In this document: piece after piece, positions 1 through 8,886 of the stretch | Numbering within the stretch: the first letter of the stretch is position 1 | Layout: every line of letters begins with the position of its first letter | From: Accumulibacter sp. | GTDB lineage: Bacteria; Pseudomonadota; Gammaproteobacteria; Burkholderiales; Rhodocyclaceae | DNA length: 64,000 nt | NCBI RefSeq assembly: GCF_036625195.1 | Contig: NZ_JAZKUG010000001.1 | Span: forward strand, 1-64,000 | Direction of reading: 5' to 3' | The notes under the pieces: generated by a model | Database searches by the model: none | What the model was told of the DNA's origin: nothing | What the model saw: the letters and a program-made list of their open reading frames with translations, nothing else | Made by a program: the position numbers and the translations under genes

Positions 1-642
1 GACAACACCCTGATCGCCGGCGACAGCGACTTCGAATGGGCGCAGTTCCTGATCGGCAAGGGGATCCTCGACCGCGACCTGTACGAAGCGAAGAACCTCG
101 AATTCTACGAGCAGTACAAGGCCGGTACGCTCGACATCGACCTCTTTCTCGACTTCCAGCTGCATCCGCTGTCGCGCTTCCCACGCAGCCAGCTCGACCT
201 CTGGCAACGCGAGTTCCTGTCGCGCCACATCCTGCCGCTGGTCGGCGACAAGGCCCGTTCGCTGGTCGGCGGGCATCTCGCGCGCGGCGCCCTGTGCGCG
301 ATCGTCACCGCCACCAACAGCTTCGTCACCGGACCGATCATCCGCGAGTTCGGCATCGCGCACCTGATCGCGACGATTCCGGCCCAGGAGGATGGCCGCT
401 TCACCGGCAAGGTGCGCGGCCTGCCTTCCTTCCGCGAAGGCAAGATCGTCCGCGTCGAAGCCTGGCTCGAGGCGATGGGGCTGTGGTGGAGCAGTTTCGA
501 GCGCAGCTGGTTCTACAGCGACTCGCTCAACGACCTGCCGCTGCTGTCGCGGGTCAGCAACCCGGTGGCCGTCGACCCGGACCCCACGCTGCGGGCGCAC
601 GCCGCAGGAGCCGGCTGGCCGGTTCTCAGCCTGCGCGACTGA
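1..642 (+). CDS. HAD-IB family hydrolase (5' end outside window)
   Basis: A SerB-like haloacid dehalogenase superfamily phosphatase, probably acting on a small phosphorylated metabolite in the cytoplasm. The frame is open from base 1 and starts inside HAD motif I (DNTLIAGDSD), so only a handful of N-terminal residues are missing. Motif II is the Thr of VTATNSF and the metal-binding motif is YSDSLNDLPLL near the C-terminus. A HAD-IB hydrolase directly upstream of pcnB and folK is a common betaproteobacterial arrangement. The exact substrate cannot be read from the sequence. Confidence 0.85.
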   Translation, partial: DNTLIAGDSDFEWAQFLIGKGILDRDLYEAKNLEFYEQYKAGTLDIDLFLDFQLHPLSRFPRSQLDLWQREFLSRHILPLVGDKARSLVGGHLARGALCAIVTATNSFVTGPIIREFGIAHLIATIPAQEDGRFTGKVRGLPSFREGKIVRVEAWLEAMGLWWSSFERSWFYSDSLNDLPLLSRVSNPVAVDPDPTLRAHAAGAGWPVLSLRD

Positions 643-734
643 GCTGACCGGGCATTCTCCGGGCCGACGACGACGATTTGGGCTATGATGACGGCACAAG
701 AGCACGAGAACGAGAACGAGACAAGCCCCCGTTA

Positions 735-2084
735 ATGATCCGCAAGTTCATCTCCCGCGTCCTCGGACGCAAGGCTGCCGGCAAGCCCAGCGAACCGGCG
801 GTCATCGCCGTCACCCAGCATGGCCTGCAGCGTGACGACATCAGCCGCGGCAGCCGGCGCACGGTCGAAGCCCTGCAGGAAAGCGGTTACCAGGCGTTCA
901 TCGTCGGCGGCGCGGTGCGCGACCTGCTCGCCGGGCTGAAGCCGAAGGACTTCGACGTCGCCACCAGCGCGACGCCGGAACAGGTGCGACACTGCTTCCG
1001 TCGCTCGCGCATCATCGGCCGCCGCTTCCAGATCGTGCACGTCAGCATGGGCGCCGAGACCATCGAGGTCACCACCTTCCGCGGCCATCATGGCGAAAAC
1101 GGTAGCGGCAAGGCGCTGGTCGACGAGCAGGGGCGGGTTCTGCGCGACAACGTCTTCGGCAGCCAGGCGGAAGACGCCGCACGGCGCGACTTCACCGTCA
1201 ATGCCCTCTATTACGACCCTTCTTCGGAGACCATCGTCGACTACCACCATGGCGTCGCCGACCTGCGGCAGAAGACGCTGCGCATGATCGGCGAGCCGAA
1301 GACCCGCTACCGTGAAGACCCGGTACGCATGCTGCGCGCCGTCCGCCTGGCGGCCAAACTGGGGTTGTCGATCGATCCCGAGGCGCGGCACCCGATCCGT
1401 GAGATGAGCAGCCTGATCGAGAACGTTCCGCCCTCACGCCTGCTCGACGAGATCCTCAAGCTGCTCACCTGCGGCCACGCCGTGCGCTGCGTCGAGCAAC
1501 TGCGCGAAGAGGGGCTGCATCACGGCCTGTTTCCCCTCCTCGACATCATTCTCGACCAGTCGAGCGGCGAACGTTTCGTCAGCCTGGCGCTCGCCAGCAC
1601 CGATCGCCGGGTGCGCGACGGCAAGCCGGTGTCGCCCGGCTTCCTCTTCGCCGCCCTGCTCTGGCATGAACTGCTCGCCAAGTGGGAACCGCTCAGGGCG
1701 GCCGGTGAACCTTTGCTGCCGTCGCTGTTCCTGGCGATGGACGAGGTCCTCGACGGACAGGCGGAGAAACTGGCGATCACGCGCCGGATCAGCGGCGACA
1801 TCAAGGACATCTGGGCGCTGCAGCCACGCTTCGAACAGCGCAGCGGCAAGCGCCCGTACGGCATCCTGCAGCAGCCGCGCTTCAAGGCGGCCTACGACTT
1901 CCTGCTCTTGCGCATCGAGGCGGGCGAAGTCGAGCGCGAGGTGGGCGACTGGTGGAGCGCGTTCCTTGCCGCCAGCGACGAGGGCCGGGCAGCCATGCTG
2001 CTGCCGCAGGCGGCGGCAGCGCCCCGCCGCCGGCGTCGCCGCCGCGCGGCCGGCGAACGAAGCACAGCCAGCCCGGCCGAGTGA
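735..2084 (+). CDS. pcnB: Poly(A) polymerase I
   Basis: Adds 3' poly(A) tails to RNA and so promotes RNA decay; class II nucleotidyltransferase related to the CCA-adding enzyme. The 449-residue product has the nucleotidyltransferase signature GGAVRDLL with the metal-binding DxD in KPKDFDVAT, the RNA/NTP-binding stretch RREDF-like (RRDFTVNALYYD) and the YREDPVRMLRAVRLAAKLG helix. The C-terminus is a basic tail rich in Arg, as in E. coli PcnB. I chose the ATG at 735 because residues encoded upstream of it (from 678) are low-complexity and not family-like. folK follows about 40 bases later. Confidence 0.93.
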   Translation: MIRKFISRVLGRKAAGKPSEPAVIAVTQHGLQRDDISRGSRRTVEALQESGYQAFIVGGAVRDLLAGLKPKDFDVATSATPEQVRHCFRRSRIIGRRFQIVHVSMGAETIEVTTFRGHHGENGSGKALVDEQGRVLRDNVFGSQAEDAARRDFTVNALYYDPSSETIVDYHHGVADLRQKTLRMIGEPKTRYREDPVRMLRAVRLAAKLGLSIDPEARHPIREMSSLIENVPPSRLLDEILKLLTCGHAVRCVEQLREEGLHHGLFPLLDIILDQSSGERFVSLALASTDRRVRDGKPVSPGFLFAALLWHELLAKWEPLRAAGEPLLPSLFLAMDEVLDGQAEKLAITRRISGDIKDIWALQPRFEQRSGKRPYGILQQPRFKAAYDFLLLRIEAGEVEREVGDWWSAFLAASDEGRAAMLLPQAAAAPRRRRRRRAAGERSTASPAE

Positions 2085-2121
2085 CACACCGGGCAGCGCC
2101 ATCGGACCTCTTTCGCCTCAC

Positions 2122-2616
2122 CTGAGCCGGTCCTCGCACCAGGCCTTTGTCGCGCTTGGCGCCAACCTCGCCGACCCCGTCGCTCAGGTACGCGCCGCCG
2201 CTGAGGCGCTGACCAGGCTGCCGCAGTCACGCGTGCTGCGGGTTTCCTCGTTCTACCGCACGGCTCCGGTGGGAATCCGGGGACAGCCCGACTTCATCAA
2301 TGCCGTCGCCGCGCTCGTCACGACGCTGGCGCCGCACGAGTTGCTCGACGAACTGTTCGTCGTCGAGCGGCAATTCGGTCGCCGGCGGGATTTTCCACAG
2401 GCGCCACGGACACTCGACCTCGACCTGCTGCTCTACGACCAATTGTCGCTCGACGGCGAACGACTCCGCCTGCCACACCCGCGCATGCACCTGCGGGCTT
2501 TCGTCATCGCGCCGCTGCTCGAGATCGCCCCGGACTGCCACATTCCGGGCCGCGGCAGCGCCGCTGCCTGGCTGCCGGCGCTCAGCCAGCAACGCATCGA
2601 ACGACTCGCGCCCTGA
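2122..2616 (+). CDS. folK: 2-amino-4-hydroxy-6-hydroxymethyldihydropteridine pyrophosphokinase
   Basis: Transfers pyrophosphate from ATP to 6-hydroxymethyl-7,8-dihydropterin in folate synthesis. The product shows FVALGANL at the N-terminus, the metal-binding Asp pair within APRTLDLDLLLYD and the PHPRMHLRAFVIAPL signature; length (about 164 aa) is normal. No ATG, GTG or TTG lies in frame between the pcnB stop and the conserved N-terminus; the only plausible start is a CTG at 2122, so either this gene uses a rare CTG start or there is a sequence error. Probably co-transcribed with pcnB. Confidence 0.9.
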   Translation: MSRSSHQAFVALGANLADPVAQVRAAAEALTRLPQSRVLRVSSFYRTAPVGIRGQPDFINAVAALVTTLAPHELLDELFVVERQFGRRRDFPQAPRTLDLDLLLYDQLSLDGERLRLPHPRMHLRAFVIAPLLEIAPDCHIPGRGSAAAWLPALSQQRIERLAP

Positions 2617-2634
2617 GCGATCGGGAAGCAGTCG

Positions 2635-2865
2635 TTACCAGCGTGGGTCGCGGTAGGGCCGCCACCACCCGCCCGGGCCACGGTAGCGCCAGCCGGGGGC
2701 AACGACCACCGCCGGCGGTGCTGCGTAGGCCCGTGGCGGAGCGAGCACGACTGGCGGCGGCGGGTAAGCGTAGGCTGGCGGTGGCGCAACGGCCGGCGGC
2801 AGGGGGGTGACGACACAGCCGCCAAGGAAAGCGGCAGCCAGCAGCGCAGCGAGGGTGGTTTTCAT
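2635..2865 (-). CDS. Small proline-rich lipoprotein
   Basis: Product of 76 residues beginning MKTTLAALLAAAFLGGC: a type II signal peptide with lipobox LGGC, so Cys17 should be lipidated and the mature part exposed in the envelope. The mature region is dominated by Pro, Ala, Val and Tyr (VVTPLPPAVAPPPAYAYPPPP) and ends with an aromatic/Arg-rich WWRPYRDPRW. The ATG at 2865 is chosen over longer upstream in-frame starts because it gives the signal peptide. It converges with folK. No specific function is recognisable. Confidence 0.7.
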   Translation of the reverse strand: MKTTLAALLAAAFLGGCVVTPLPPAVAPPPAYAYPPPPVVLAPPRAYAAPPAVVVAPGWRYRGPGGWWRPYRDPRW

Positions 2866-3142
2866 CTTGCGTGTCTCCCGGATCGATAACCGGTCAACGC
2901 GGCAGGCGGCCAATACGACAGGGCATTTTCGTAACGGGATGTTGCAGTCCGTTGCGCGCAACGCAAGCACGCCAGCGCACGGCACGGCGCCGCGAGCGGC
3001 GCGGGCCAGTTTTTTTGCGTTGCGACAGCACGCAAACTTGCCCATTCGTCGGCCGCTCTGTGTATCCTAGGCGCCGTTTTGCGATGGTGGCGCCGGATCG
3101 CCACCGGACCTTGGAACCGATGCGGGAAAACGGGGGACGACG

Positions 3143-4264
3143 ATGCCTTTTTTCGGTGGTGGGGAGCGGATGCGCCGCCTCGAACGGCGAATCAGCGAGC
3201 TCGAAGCGGAGAACGCCGGCCTGCGCGGCCAGATCTCGGCCGGACAGGCCGGACAGGCGCAGGCCGGACAGCGGGACGCACAGGCGACTCGCCAGGCGGC
3301 GGAAATGCAGCGCCTGTTCGTCGCCTTGCGCTCGTACCGGAAGTCGCTCGCCGCTTCGCAGCAGAGCTTGCTGGCGCTCGCCGACGGCCTGCGTGGCAAA
3401 CGGCGTGAAACCCTGTCCGCCGCCAGCATGGCGGCGAACAGCCGCGACTCGGTGAACCGCATCAGCGCCGACCTCAATGAACTCGCCGACAACTCGCGCC
3501 AGGCGCTGGACAAGATACACGGTCTGCAGGGCAGCGCGCAGAAGATCGGCGGCATCGTTCATCTGATCAAGGAGATCGCCGATCAGACCAACCTCCTCGC
3601 GCTCAACGCGGCGATCGAGGCGGCGCGTGCCGGCGAGGCGGGACGAGGCTTTGCCGTCGTCGCCGACGAAGTGCGCAAGCTCGCCGACCGGACGACGCAC
3701 GCGACCAGCGACATCTCGCAACTGGTCAACGCGATCCAGGGTGAGACCGTCACCGCCCAGCACAGCATCGGCCGCCTCGCCGAGCAGTCGGACGCGTTCG
3801 GCGAGCAGGGCCAGCAAGCCTCGACGACGATCGCCGGCATCACCGACCTGGCGCACGGGATGGAACAGGCGATCAGCATCGCGGCGCTGCGCAGCTTCGC
3901 CGAACTGGCGAAGATGGACCATCTGCTGTTCAAGTTCGACATCTACCAGGCGCTCCTCGGAACCGCCGACAGGAGCGCCGGCGAACTTGCCACGCACACC
4001 TCGTGTCGCCTCGGAAAGTGGTACTACGAGGGCGAAGGCAGAAGCTTTGCGCAACTCGATGGCCATCGGGCGATGGAAACGCCGCACGCCGACGTGCATC
4101 GGCACGGACGCAGCGCCCTCGAGGCCCAGCAGGCCGGCGATCTCGCCGCCGCGGTGAACGCGGTCGAACGCATGGAGGCAGCCAGCGCCGGCGTGCAACA
4201 GTGCCTCGAACGGATGGTGATGGACGGCGCCACCCGGCCCGAGATCCTGTTCCGCGACCACTGA
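3143..4264 (+). CDS. Soluble methyl-accepting chemotaxis-type receptor with CZB domain
   Basis: A 373-residue receptor without any membrane segment. Residues ~15-45 form a coiled coil (RRISELEAENAGLRGQ). The cytoplasmic signalling hairpin is intact at ~144-184 (EIADQTNLLALNAAIEAARAGE, then GRGFAVVADEVRKLADRT). A C-terminal chemoreceptor zinc-binding (CZB) domain follows from ~257, with candidate Zn ligands in KMDHLLFK, HTSCRLGKWYYEGEG (Cys) and HADVHRHG. CZB receptors are known to sense zinc and hypochlorous acid; here the signal is unknown. No che genes are nearby. Confidence 0.88.
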   Translation: MPFFGGGERMRRLERRISELEAENAGLRGQISAGQAGQAQAGQRDAQATRQAAEMQRLFVALRSYRKSLAASQQSLLALADGLRGKRRETLSAASMAANSRDSVNRISADLNELADNSRQALDKIHGLQGSAQKIGGIVHLIKEIADQTNLLALNAAIEAARAGEAGRGFAVVADEVRKLADRTTHATSDISQLVNAIQGETVTAQHSIGRLAEQSDAFGEQGQQASTTIAGITDLAHGMEQAISIAALRSFAELAKMDHLLFKFDIYQALLGTADRSAGELATHTSCRLGKWYYEGEGRSFAQLDGHRAMETPHADVHRHGRSALEAQQAGDLAAAVNAVERMEAASAGVQQCLERMVMDGATRPEILFRDH

Positions 4265-4380
4265 GCCATCCGCCGGACCGCCTGCCACCGTGCCCTGCCC
4301 TACCCTCACCGCCAACAACCGCATCGCCATCGGAGGCATGCGCGGACAGCGGGAATTCTTCAACCGCGGAGAGTGATTCC

Positions 4381-5193
4381 ATGTCCACCCACGTTGCGAC
4401 GCGCCGCCTGACGCATGTCGACCTGGCCAGGATGCGCGCCAGCGGCGAAAAGATCGCGGTCCTCACCTGCTACGACGCCAGCTTCGCCCAGCTCTGTGAA
4501 GCCGCGGGCGTCGATGCCCTGCTCATCGGCGACTCGCTCGGCATGGTCCTGCAGGGGCACGACTCGACCCTGCCGGTCACCCTCGCCGACATCGCCTACC
4601 ACACCGCGAGCGTCGCCCGCGCGAGCCGGCGACCGCTGGTGATTGCCGACATGCCTTTCGGGACCTTCCAGGAAAGCCCGCAAAGGGCGCTGCGCAACGC
4701 CGTCCGCCTGATGGCCGCCGGCGCCCAGATGGTCAAGCTCGAGGGTGGCAGCGAGATGGCCGCGACGACCCATTTCCTGACCGCCCGTGGCATCCCCGTC
4801 TGCGGACACGTCGGACTGACGCCGCAGTCCGTGCATCAGCTCGGGGGCTACCGCGTCCAGGGCCGGGATGAGTCGGCTGCCGCCCGCCTGCACGCCGATG
4901 CCCTGGCGCAACAGGAAGCCGGCGCCGGGCTGCTGGTGCTGGAAGCGATTCCCGAGACATTGGCAGCGGAGGTGAGCGACAGGCTCAGCGTGCCGACGAT
5001 CGGTATCGGCGCCAGCCGCGCGTGTTCCGGACAGGTGCTCGTCCTGCATGACATGCTCGACATCTCGAGCGGCCGGAGGGCGCGCTTCGTCAGGAACTTC
5101 ATGCTCGGCCAGCCATCGATCGCGGCGGCGATCGCCGCCTACGTCGCAGCGGTCAAGGATGGCAGCTTCCCGGCCGCCGAGCACTGCTACTGA
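4381..5193 (+). CDS. panB: 3-methyl-2-oxobutanoate hydroxymethyltransferase
   Basis: First committed step of pantothenate synthesis: makes ketopantoate from 2-oxoisovalerate and methylene-THF. The 270-residue TIM-barrel protein carries the family motifs CYDASFAQL, GDSLGMVLQGHDSTLPV, DMPFGTFQ, VKLEGG, GHVGLTPQSVHQLGGYRVQG and TIGIGAS. The ATG at 4381 is followed directly by conserved N-terminal sequence. It is followed after 112 bases by panC and then panD, giving the complete three-gene pantothenate branch. Confidence 0.95.
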   Translation: MSTHVATRRLTHVDLARMRASGEKIAVLTCYDASFAQLCEAAGVDALLIGDSLGMVLQGHDSTLPVTLADIAYHTASVARASRRPLVIADMPFGTFQESPQRALRNAVRLMAAGAQMVKLEGGSEMAATTHFLTARGIPVCGHVGLTPQSVHQLGGYRVQGRDESAAARLHADALAQQEAGAGLLVLEAIPETLAAEVSDRLSVPTIGIGASRACSGQVLVLHDMLDISSGRRARFVRNFMLGQPSIAAAIAAYVAAVKDGSFPAAEHCY

Positions 5194-5305
5194 AGCGAAG
5201 GCTGCCGACCAGGCCGAACCTGGAGCAGCGAGCAGACGGCAGCGGAGCCTGCCGACAAGACCGCAGCGCATGCCTGCGGCACGTTGAGAGAGGTTGAGCC
5301 GGAAG

Positions 5306-6151
5306 ATGCAGATTCACTCGTCGATCCCCGAACTGCGCGCCGCGTTGCGGGAACGCGCCCGTATCGCCTTCGTGCCGACCATGGGCAACCTGCACGCGGG
5401 CCACATCGCCCTGATGCAGGAAGCGCGCGCGCACGGCGATACGGTCGTCGCCAGCATCTTCGTCAACCGCCTGCAGTTCGGCCCCAACGACGACTTCGAC
5501 CGCTACCCAAGAACCTTCGACGCCGACTGCACACAGCTCGTCGCCGCCGGTGTCGACCTGCTCTTCGCCCCCGGCGAACAGGAGCTCTACCCCGAGCCGC
5601 AGGAATACCACGTCGAGCCGCCGGCAACACAGAACCAGCTCGATGGCGAGTTCCGGCCCGGCCACTTCCGCGGCGTCGCCACCGTCGTCCTCAAGCTGTT
5701 CAACATCGTCCAGCCGCAGGTGGCGCTCTTCGGCAAGAAGGACTACCAGCAGCTGATGGTCCTGCGCAACATGAGCCGGCAACTGGCGCTGCCGATCGAG
5801 ATCGTCGGCGGCGAGACCGTTCGTGCCGCCGATGGCCTCGCCCTGTCGTCGCGCAACGGCTACCTGTCGCCCGGCGAGCGAGCCGAGGCGCCGCGGCTGC
5901 ACCGACTGTTGCAGCGCATCGCCACCGCCGTCGCTGCCGGCGATGCCGACTTCGCCCGCCTCGAGGCGGACGCGGCCGCCGAACTCGACCGCAACGGCTG
6001 GCAAACCGACTATGTTGCGTTGCGGCGACAGGCCGATCTGCAGCCACCGCGCAGCCCCGACGACGGCCCGCTGGTCGTCCTCGCGGCCAGTCGCCTGGGC
6101 AGCGCGCGACTCATCGACAATGTCGAAATCCCGGCCTGCGACGGCCGTTGA
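5306..6151 (+). CDS. panC: Pantoate-beta-alanine ligase (pantothenate synthetase)
   Basis: Joins pantoate and beta-alanine using ATP. The 281-residue product has the HIGH-like nucleotide-binding motif PTMGNLHAGHIALM, the catalytic FGKKDYQQLMVLRNM region and the KMSKS-like LSSRNGYLSP. I prefer ATG 5306 to a TTG 12 bases upstream because it is preceded by GGAAG and begins with the usual MQI. The sigma70-like promoter for panD overlaps its stop codon. Confidence 0.95.
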   Translation: MQIHSSIPELRAALRERARIAFVPTMGNLHAGHIALMQEARAHGDTVVASIFVNRLQFGPNDDFDRYPRTFDADCTQLVAAGVDLLFAPGEQELYPEPQEYHVEPPATQNQLDGEFRPGHFRGVATVVLKLFNIVQPQVALFGKKDYQQLMVLRNMSRQLALPIEIVGGETVRAADGLALSSRNGYLSPGERAEAPRLHRLLQRIATAVAAGDADFARLEADAAAELDRNGWQTDYVALRRQADLQPPRSPDDGPLVVLAASRLGSARLIDNVEIPACDGR

Positions 6152-6175
6152 CAGGTCGCGATCAGCAGCTACAAT
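6148..6175 (+). promoter_or_regulatory. Sigma70-type promoter ahead of panD
   Basis: TTGACA at 6148-6153 and TACAAT at 6170-6175 with a 16-base spacer, 32 bases before the panD start. The -35 hexamer overlaps the panC TGA stop. This would allow panD to be transcribed independently of panBC. Confidence 0.7.
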
Positions 6176-6207
6176 GCGCTTCCCCAAACTCCCAAACCGG
6201 TGAATCC

Positions 6208-6591
6208 ATGCAGAGGACCATGTTGAAGTCGAAGCTGCACCGCGTCAGCGCCACGCACGCCGAGCTTCACTACGAGGGCTCATGCGCCATCGACGAGGAT
6301 CTGCTCGATGCCGCGAACATCCGCGAGTACGAGCAGATCGATATCTGGAACGTCAATAACGGCGAGCGCTTCACGACCTACGCCCTCCGCGCCGAGCGCG
6401 GCTCGGGAGTCATCTCGGTGAATGGGTCGGCGGCACGCCGCGCCGCGCCGGGCGACATCCTGATCATCGCCAGTTTTGCGGTGTACAACGAGGTCGAACT
6501 CGCCAAGTATGCGCCGTTGCTGATCTACGTCGACACGCAGAACCGGATCGTTCGCATGGCCGGCCAGATTCCCGCACAGGCTGCAGCCTGA
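6208..6591 (+). CDS. panD: Aspartate 1-decarboxylase proenzyme
   Basis: Makes beta-alanine from aspartate for pantothenate. Synthesised as a proenzyme that cleaves itself between Gly24 and Ser25 (motif YEGSCAID) to create the pyruvoyl cofactor. The 127-residue length, the start MQRTMLKSKLHRV, the position of the cleavage site and the WNVNNGERFTTY and INGSAA-like (VNGSAARRAAPGD) motifs match the E. coli enzyme closely. A strong hairpin terminator follows at 6621. Confidence 0.95.
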   Translation: MQRTMLKSKLHRVSATHAELHYEGSCAIDEDLLDAANIREYEQIDIWNVNNGERFTTYALRAERGSGVISVNGSAARRAAPGDILIIASFAVYNEVELAKYAPLLIYVDTQNRIVRMAGQIPAQAAA

Positions 6592-6620
6592 CGACGCCGG
6601 GCGCCGCCCACCAGCCAGCG

Positions 6621-6648
6621 AAGCCGCGACCGCCGTCGCGGCTTTCGC
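6621..6648. terminator. Intrinsic terminator between panD and the NYN gene
   Basis: Perfect 10-bp stem AAGCCGCGAC / GTCGCGGCTT around a CGCC loop (6621-6644), followed by TTTCGCGTTT. It lies between the convergent panD and NYN-domain genes and could act in both directions, although the T-tract is imperfect. Confidence 0.7.
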
Positions 6649-6679
6649 GTTTACGGGGCAGGCAGCGGCGCCCGCATGC

Positions 6680-8053
6680 TCAGGCGACGTCGACCGGTGC
6701 CTTCGGCTTGCGTGGACGCCGTGGCCGAGCGGCCGGCTTCCTCGCCGGCGGCACGGCCGCCGCATCCGCGGCAGGACCGACCTCACCCACCTCGCCTGCC
6801 GCAGCCACCTCGCCGACTTCGCCCACCTCGCCTGCTCCAGCCACCTCGCTGACCGCGGCCGGCGGAACTGCGGCAGCCTGCTCCGGCGCATCGATCGGCG
6901 TCAACACCACCGCCACCGGCTGCGGGGCACTCGCGACAGGCTCGGCGCCCACCCCGGACCAGTCGACGGCAGCCGCTGCCTCTGCTGTCGGCGGCACGTC
7001 CGTCAGCGCGACGACGCCGCTTTCCCCGGCCTCCTTCGGCGCACGCGCCCCTCGCTTGCCGCCCTTGTCGACCGCCTTGCGCCGACCCTCGCTCTTGCGG
7101 CGCGGGGCGGGCTCGCCGGCGGCGGCTGCCGCCGGCTCGTCGGTCGCGCGCGGCGCTTCGGGCACCGCCACCGGCGGCGAATCGCGCGTCTCGTCGAGCG
7201 GCAGTTCGGCGCCGGATTCGCCAGCGGCCGCCAAGCCGTTGCGCCGGAAGACGTAGGTACCGGACTTCTCGTCGCGGCCGATCGCCAGCAGACCGCGTGC
7301 CTGCGCCTCCTCGAGCAGGTTGCCGAAGGCGCGGAAACCGTAGTAGGACTCGTTGAAATCCGGCTTGCGGCGCTTGATCGCCTCCTTCAGCATCGAAGCC
7401 CAGATCTTGCCGCTGTCGCCGCGTTCGTCGACCATCGCGTCGAAGGTCGCGACCGCCAGCTCGATCGCCTTGCTCCGCCGCGCCTCGAGTTCGGCACGCC
7501 GCTCGGCATCCTCCTCCGGCGTCCGCCTGGTCGCCTGCGGCGCCTCGCGCGAGTCGCGCCGCGCCGCGCGCTGCATCTCGCGCACCAGGTCGTCGTAGAA
7601 GATGAACTCGTCGCAGTTGCCGATCAGCAGATCCGAAGTCGATTGCTTGACACCGACGCCGATGACGTATTTCGCGTTCTCGCGCAGCTTCGAGACCAGC
7701 GGCGAGAAATCCGAGTCGCCGCTGATGATGACGAAGGTATCGACGTGCGACTTCGTGTAGCACAGGTCGAGGGCGTCGACGACCAGCCGGATGTCGGCCG
7801 AATTCTTGCCCGACTGCCGCAGGTGCGGGATCTCGATCAGCTCGAAACTCGCTTCGTGCATCGTCGACTTGAAACCCTTGTAGCGCTCCCAGTCGCAGTA
7901 GGCCTTCTTGACGACGATGCTGCCCTTGAGCAGCAGCCTTTCGAGGACCGGCTTGATGTCGAACTTGTCGTACTTCGCGTCACGCACGCCAAGGGCGACG
8001 TTCTCGAAGTCGCAGTACAGCGCCATGATGGCGGTTTCGGGCGCTACGGCCAT
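6680..8053 (-). CDS. NYN-domain protein with LOTUS/OST-HTH-like domain
   Basis: A 457-residue LabA/DUF88-type protein. Residues ~8-165 form a PIN-like NYN domain with acidic active-site residues in YCDFENVALG and IISGDSDFSPLVSKLRE. A central Arg/Glu-rich helix is followed by a winged-helix LOTUS/OST-HTH-like region (KIWASMLKEAIKRRKPDFNE, then YYGFRAFGNLLEEAQARGLL). The last third is low-complexity Ala/Gly/Glu/Pro with AGEVGEVG repeats and a basic end. This architecture is associated with RNA binding or cleavage in the cytoplasm; the target is unknown. Confidence 0.82.
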   Translation of the reverse strand: MAVAPETAIMALYCDFENVALGVRDAKYDKFDIKPVLERLLLKGSIVVKKAYCDWERYKGFKSTMHEASFELIEIPHLRQSGKNSADIRLVVDALDLCYTKSHVDTFVIISGDSDFSPLVSKLRENAKYVIGVGVKQSTSDLLIGNCDEFIFYDDLVREMQRAARRDSREAPQATRRTPEEDAERRAELEARRSKAIELAVATFDAMVDERGDSGKIWASMLKEAIKRRKPDFNESYYGFRAFGNLLEEAQARGLLAIGRDEKSGTYVFRRNGLAAAGESGAELPLDETRDSPPVAVPEAPRATDEPAAAAAGEPAPRRKSEGRRKAVDKGGKRGARAPKEAGESGVVALTDVPPTAEAAAAVDWSGVGAEPVASAPQPVAVVLTPIDAPEQAAAVPPAAVSEVAGAGEVGEVGEVAAAGEVGEVGPAADAAAVPPARKPAARPRRPRKPKAPVDVA

Positions 8054-8222
8054 GATTCATCTTCTCCGCAAAGGAAGGTTGCGCCACGCCGGCGGGTGGC
8101 GGCCCGCGGCATGCTCGATGCCGGCGGGCGGTGGCGCAGGATACCCAAGGCCAAGATGGTAAACCCTTGGCGACAGGAAGCAAGCGCGACGCGTGCCGGC
8201 GGATCGCCGTGGCGGCGGCGAC

Positions 8223-8753
8223 TCAGGCTGGCGACCGGTCGGCGGCCGGCACTTCGGCCACGTCGACCACCTGGCCGCCGGTCATCGCTAGCAACTCCTG
8301 TGGCGACAGGCTGAAGACGCAGTGCGGATGGCCGGCGGCGGCCCAGATCCGGTCGAAGGCCAGCAGCAGCCGATCGACGAGGACGATCGTCGACCGCGGG
8401 TGGCCCAGGGGGCAGACGCCGCCGATCGCGTAACCGGTGTGCTCGCGGACGAAGGCGGCATCCGCCTTGCCGAGCGGACCGACCAGCGCCGCCACCCTGC
8501 CCTCATCCACCCGGTACGCGCCGCTGGCGACGACCATCACCGCCGTGTCGTCGGCCAGTTGCCGGAAGACGATCGACTTGGCGATCTCGGCGACGCTGCA
8601 GCCGAGCCCCGCAGCGGCTTCCGCCGAGGTCCTGCCACTCGCCGGCAGCCGCACCACCGGTGGGCGGTGGCCCAGCGTACGCAGCAGATCGGCCACTCTC
8701 TGCGCGCTCTCGGGAAGTGCGTTCTCCATGGCTGTCGATTCGTCCTGGCTCAT
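8223..8753 (-). CDS. YbaK/EbsC-type aminoacyl-tRNA deacylase
   Basis: A 176-residue protein of the YbaK/ProX editing superfamily, which hydrolyses mischarged aminoacyl-tRNAs such as Cys-tRNAPro. Characteristic stretches are AKSIVFRQLADDTAVMVVASGAYRVD, the glycine-rich GYAIGGVCPLGHP and the C-terminal FSLSPQELLAMTGGQVVDVAE. The start is uncertain: ATG 8753 gives MSQDESTA, while ATG 8729 gives MENALPES and looks equally good. Confidence 0.85.
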   Translation of the reverse strand: MSQDESTAMENALPESAQRVADLLRTLGHRPPVVRLPASGRTSAEAAAGLGCSVAEIAKSIVFRQLADDTAVMVVASGAYRVDEGRVAALVGPLGKADAAFVREHTGYAIGGVCPLGHPRSTIVLVDRLLLAFDRIWAAAGHPHCVFSLSPQELLAMTGGQVVDVAEVPAADRSPA

Positions 8754-8886
8754 TCACGAGGTTGCCGGCGTGCCGGCGGCGCCAGTCTACTGCAACCGGA
8801 ACCGCCGGCGATAGTCTGTCGCCGGGCGACCGACGGCCGCCGCTGGCAGATGGTGTAAACTGCCGCCGACCAGCACGAGGATCGCC

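Noticed and set aside
665..690. pcnB promoter with TATGAT at 680
   Set aside because: No acceptable -35 hexamer at 16-18 bases; too weak to annotate.
2894..4363. 489-codon minus-strand frame opposite the chemoreceptor
   Set aside because: The plus strand encodes a complete MCP signalling domain and CZB domain; the minus frame has no recognisable motif.
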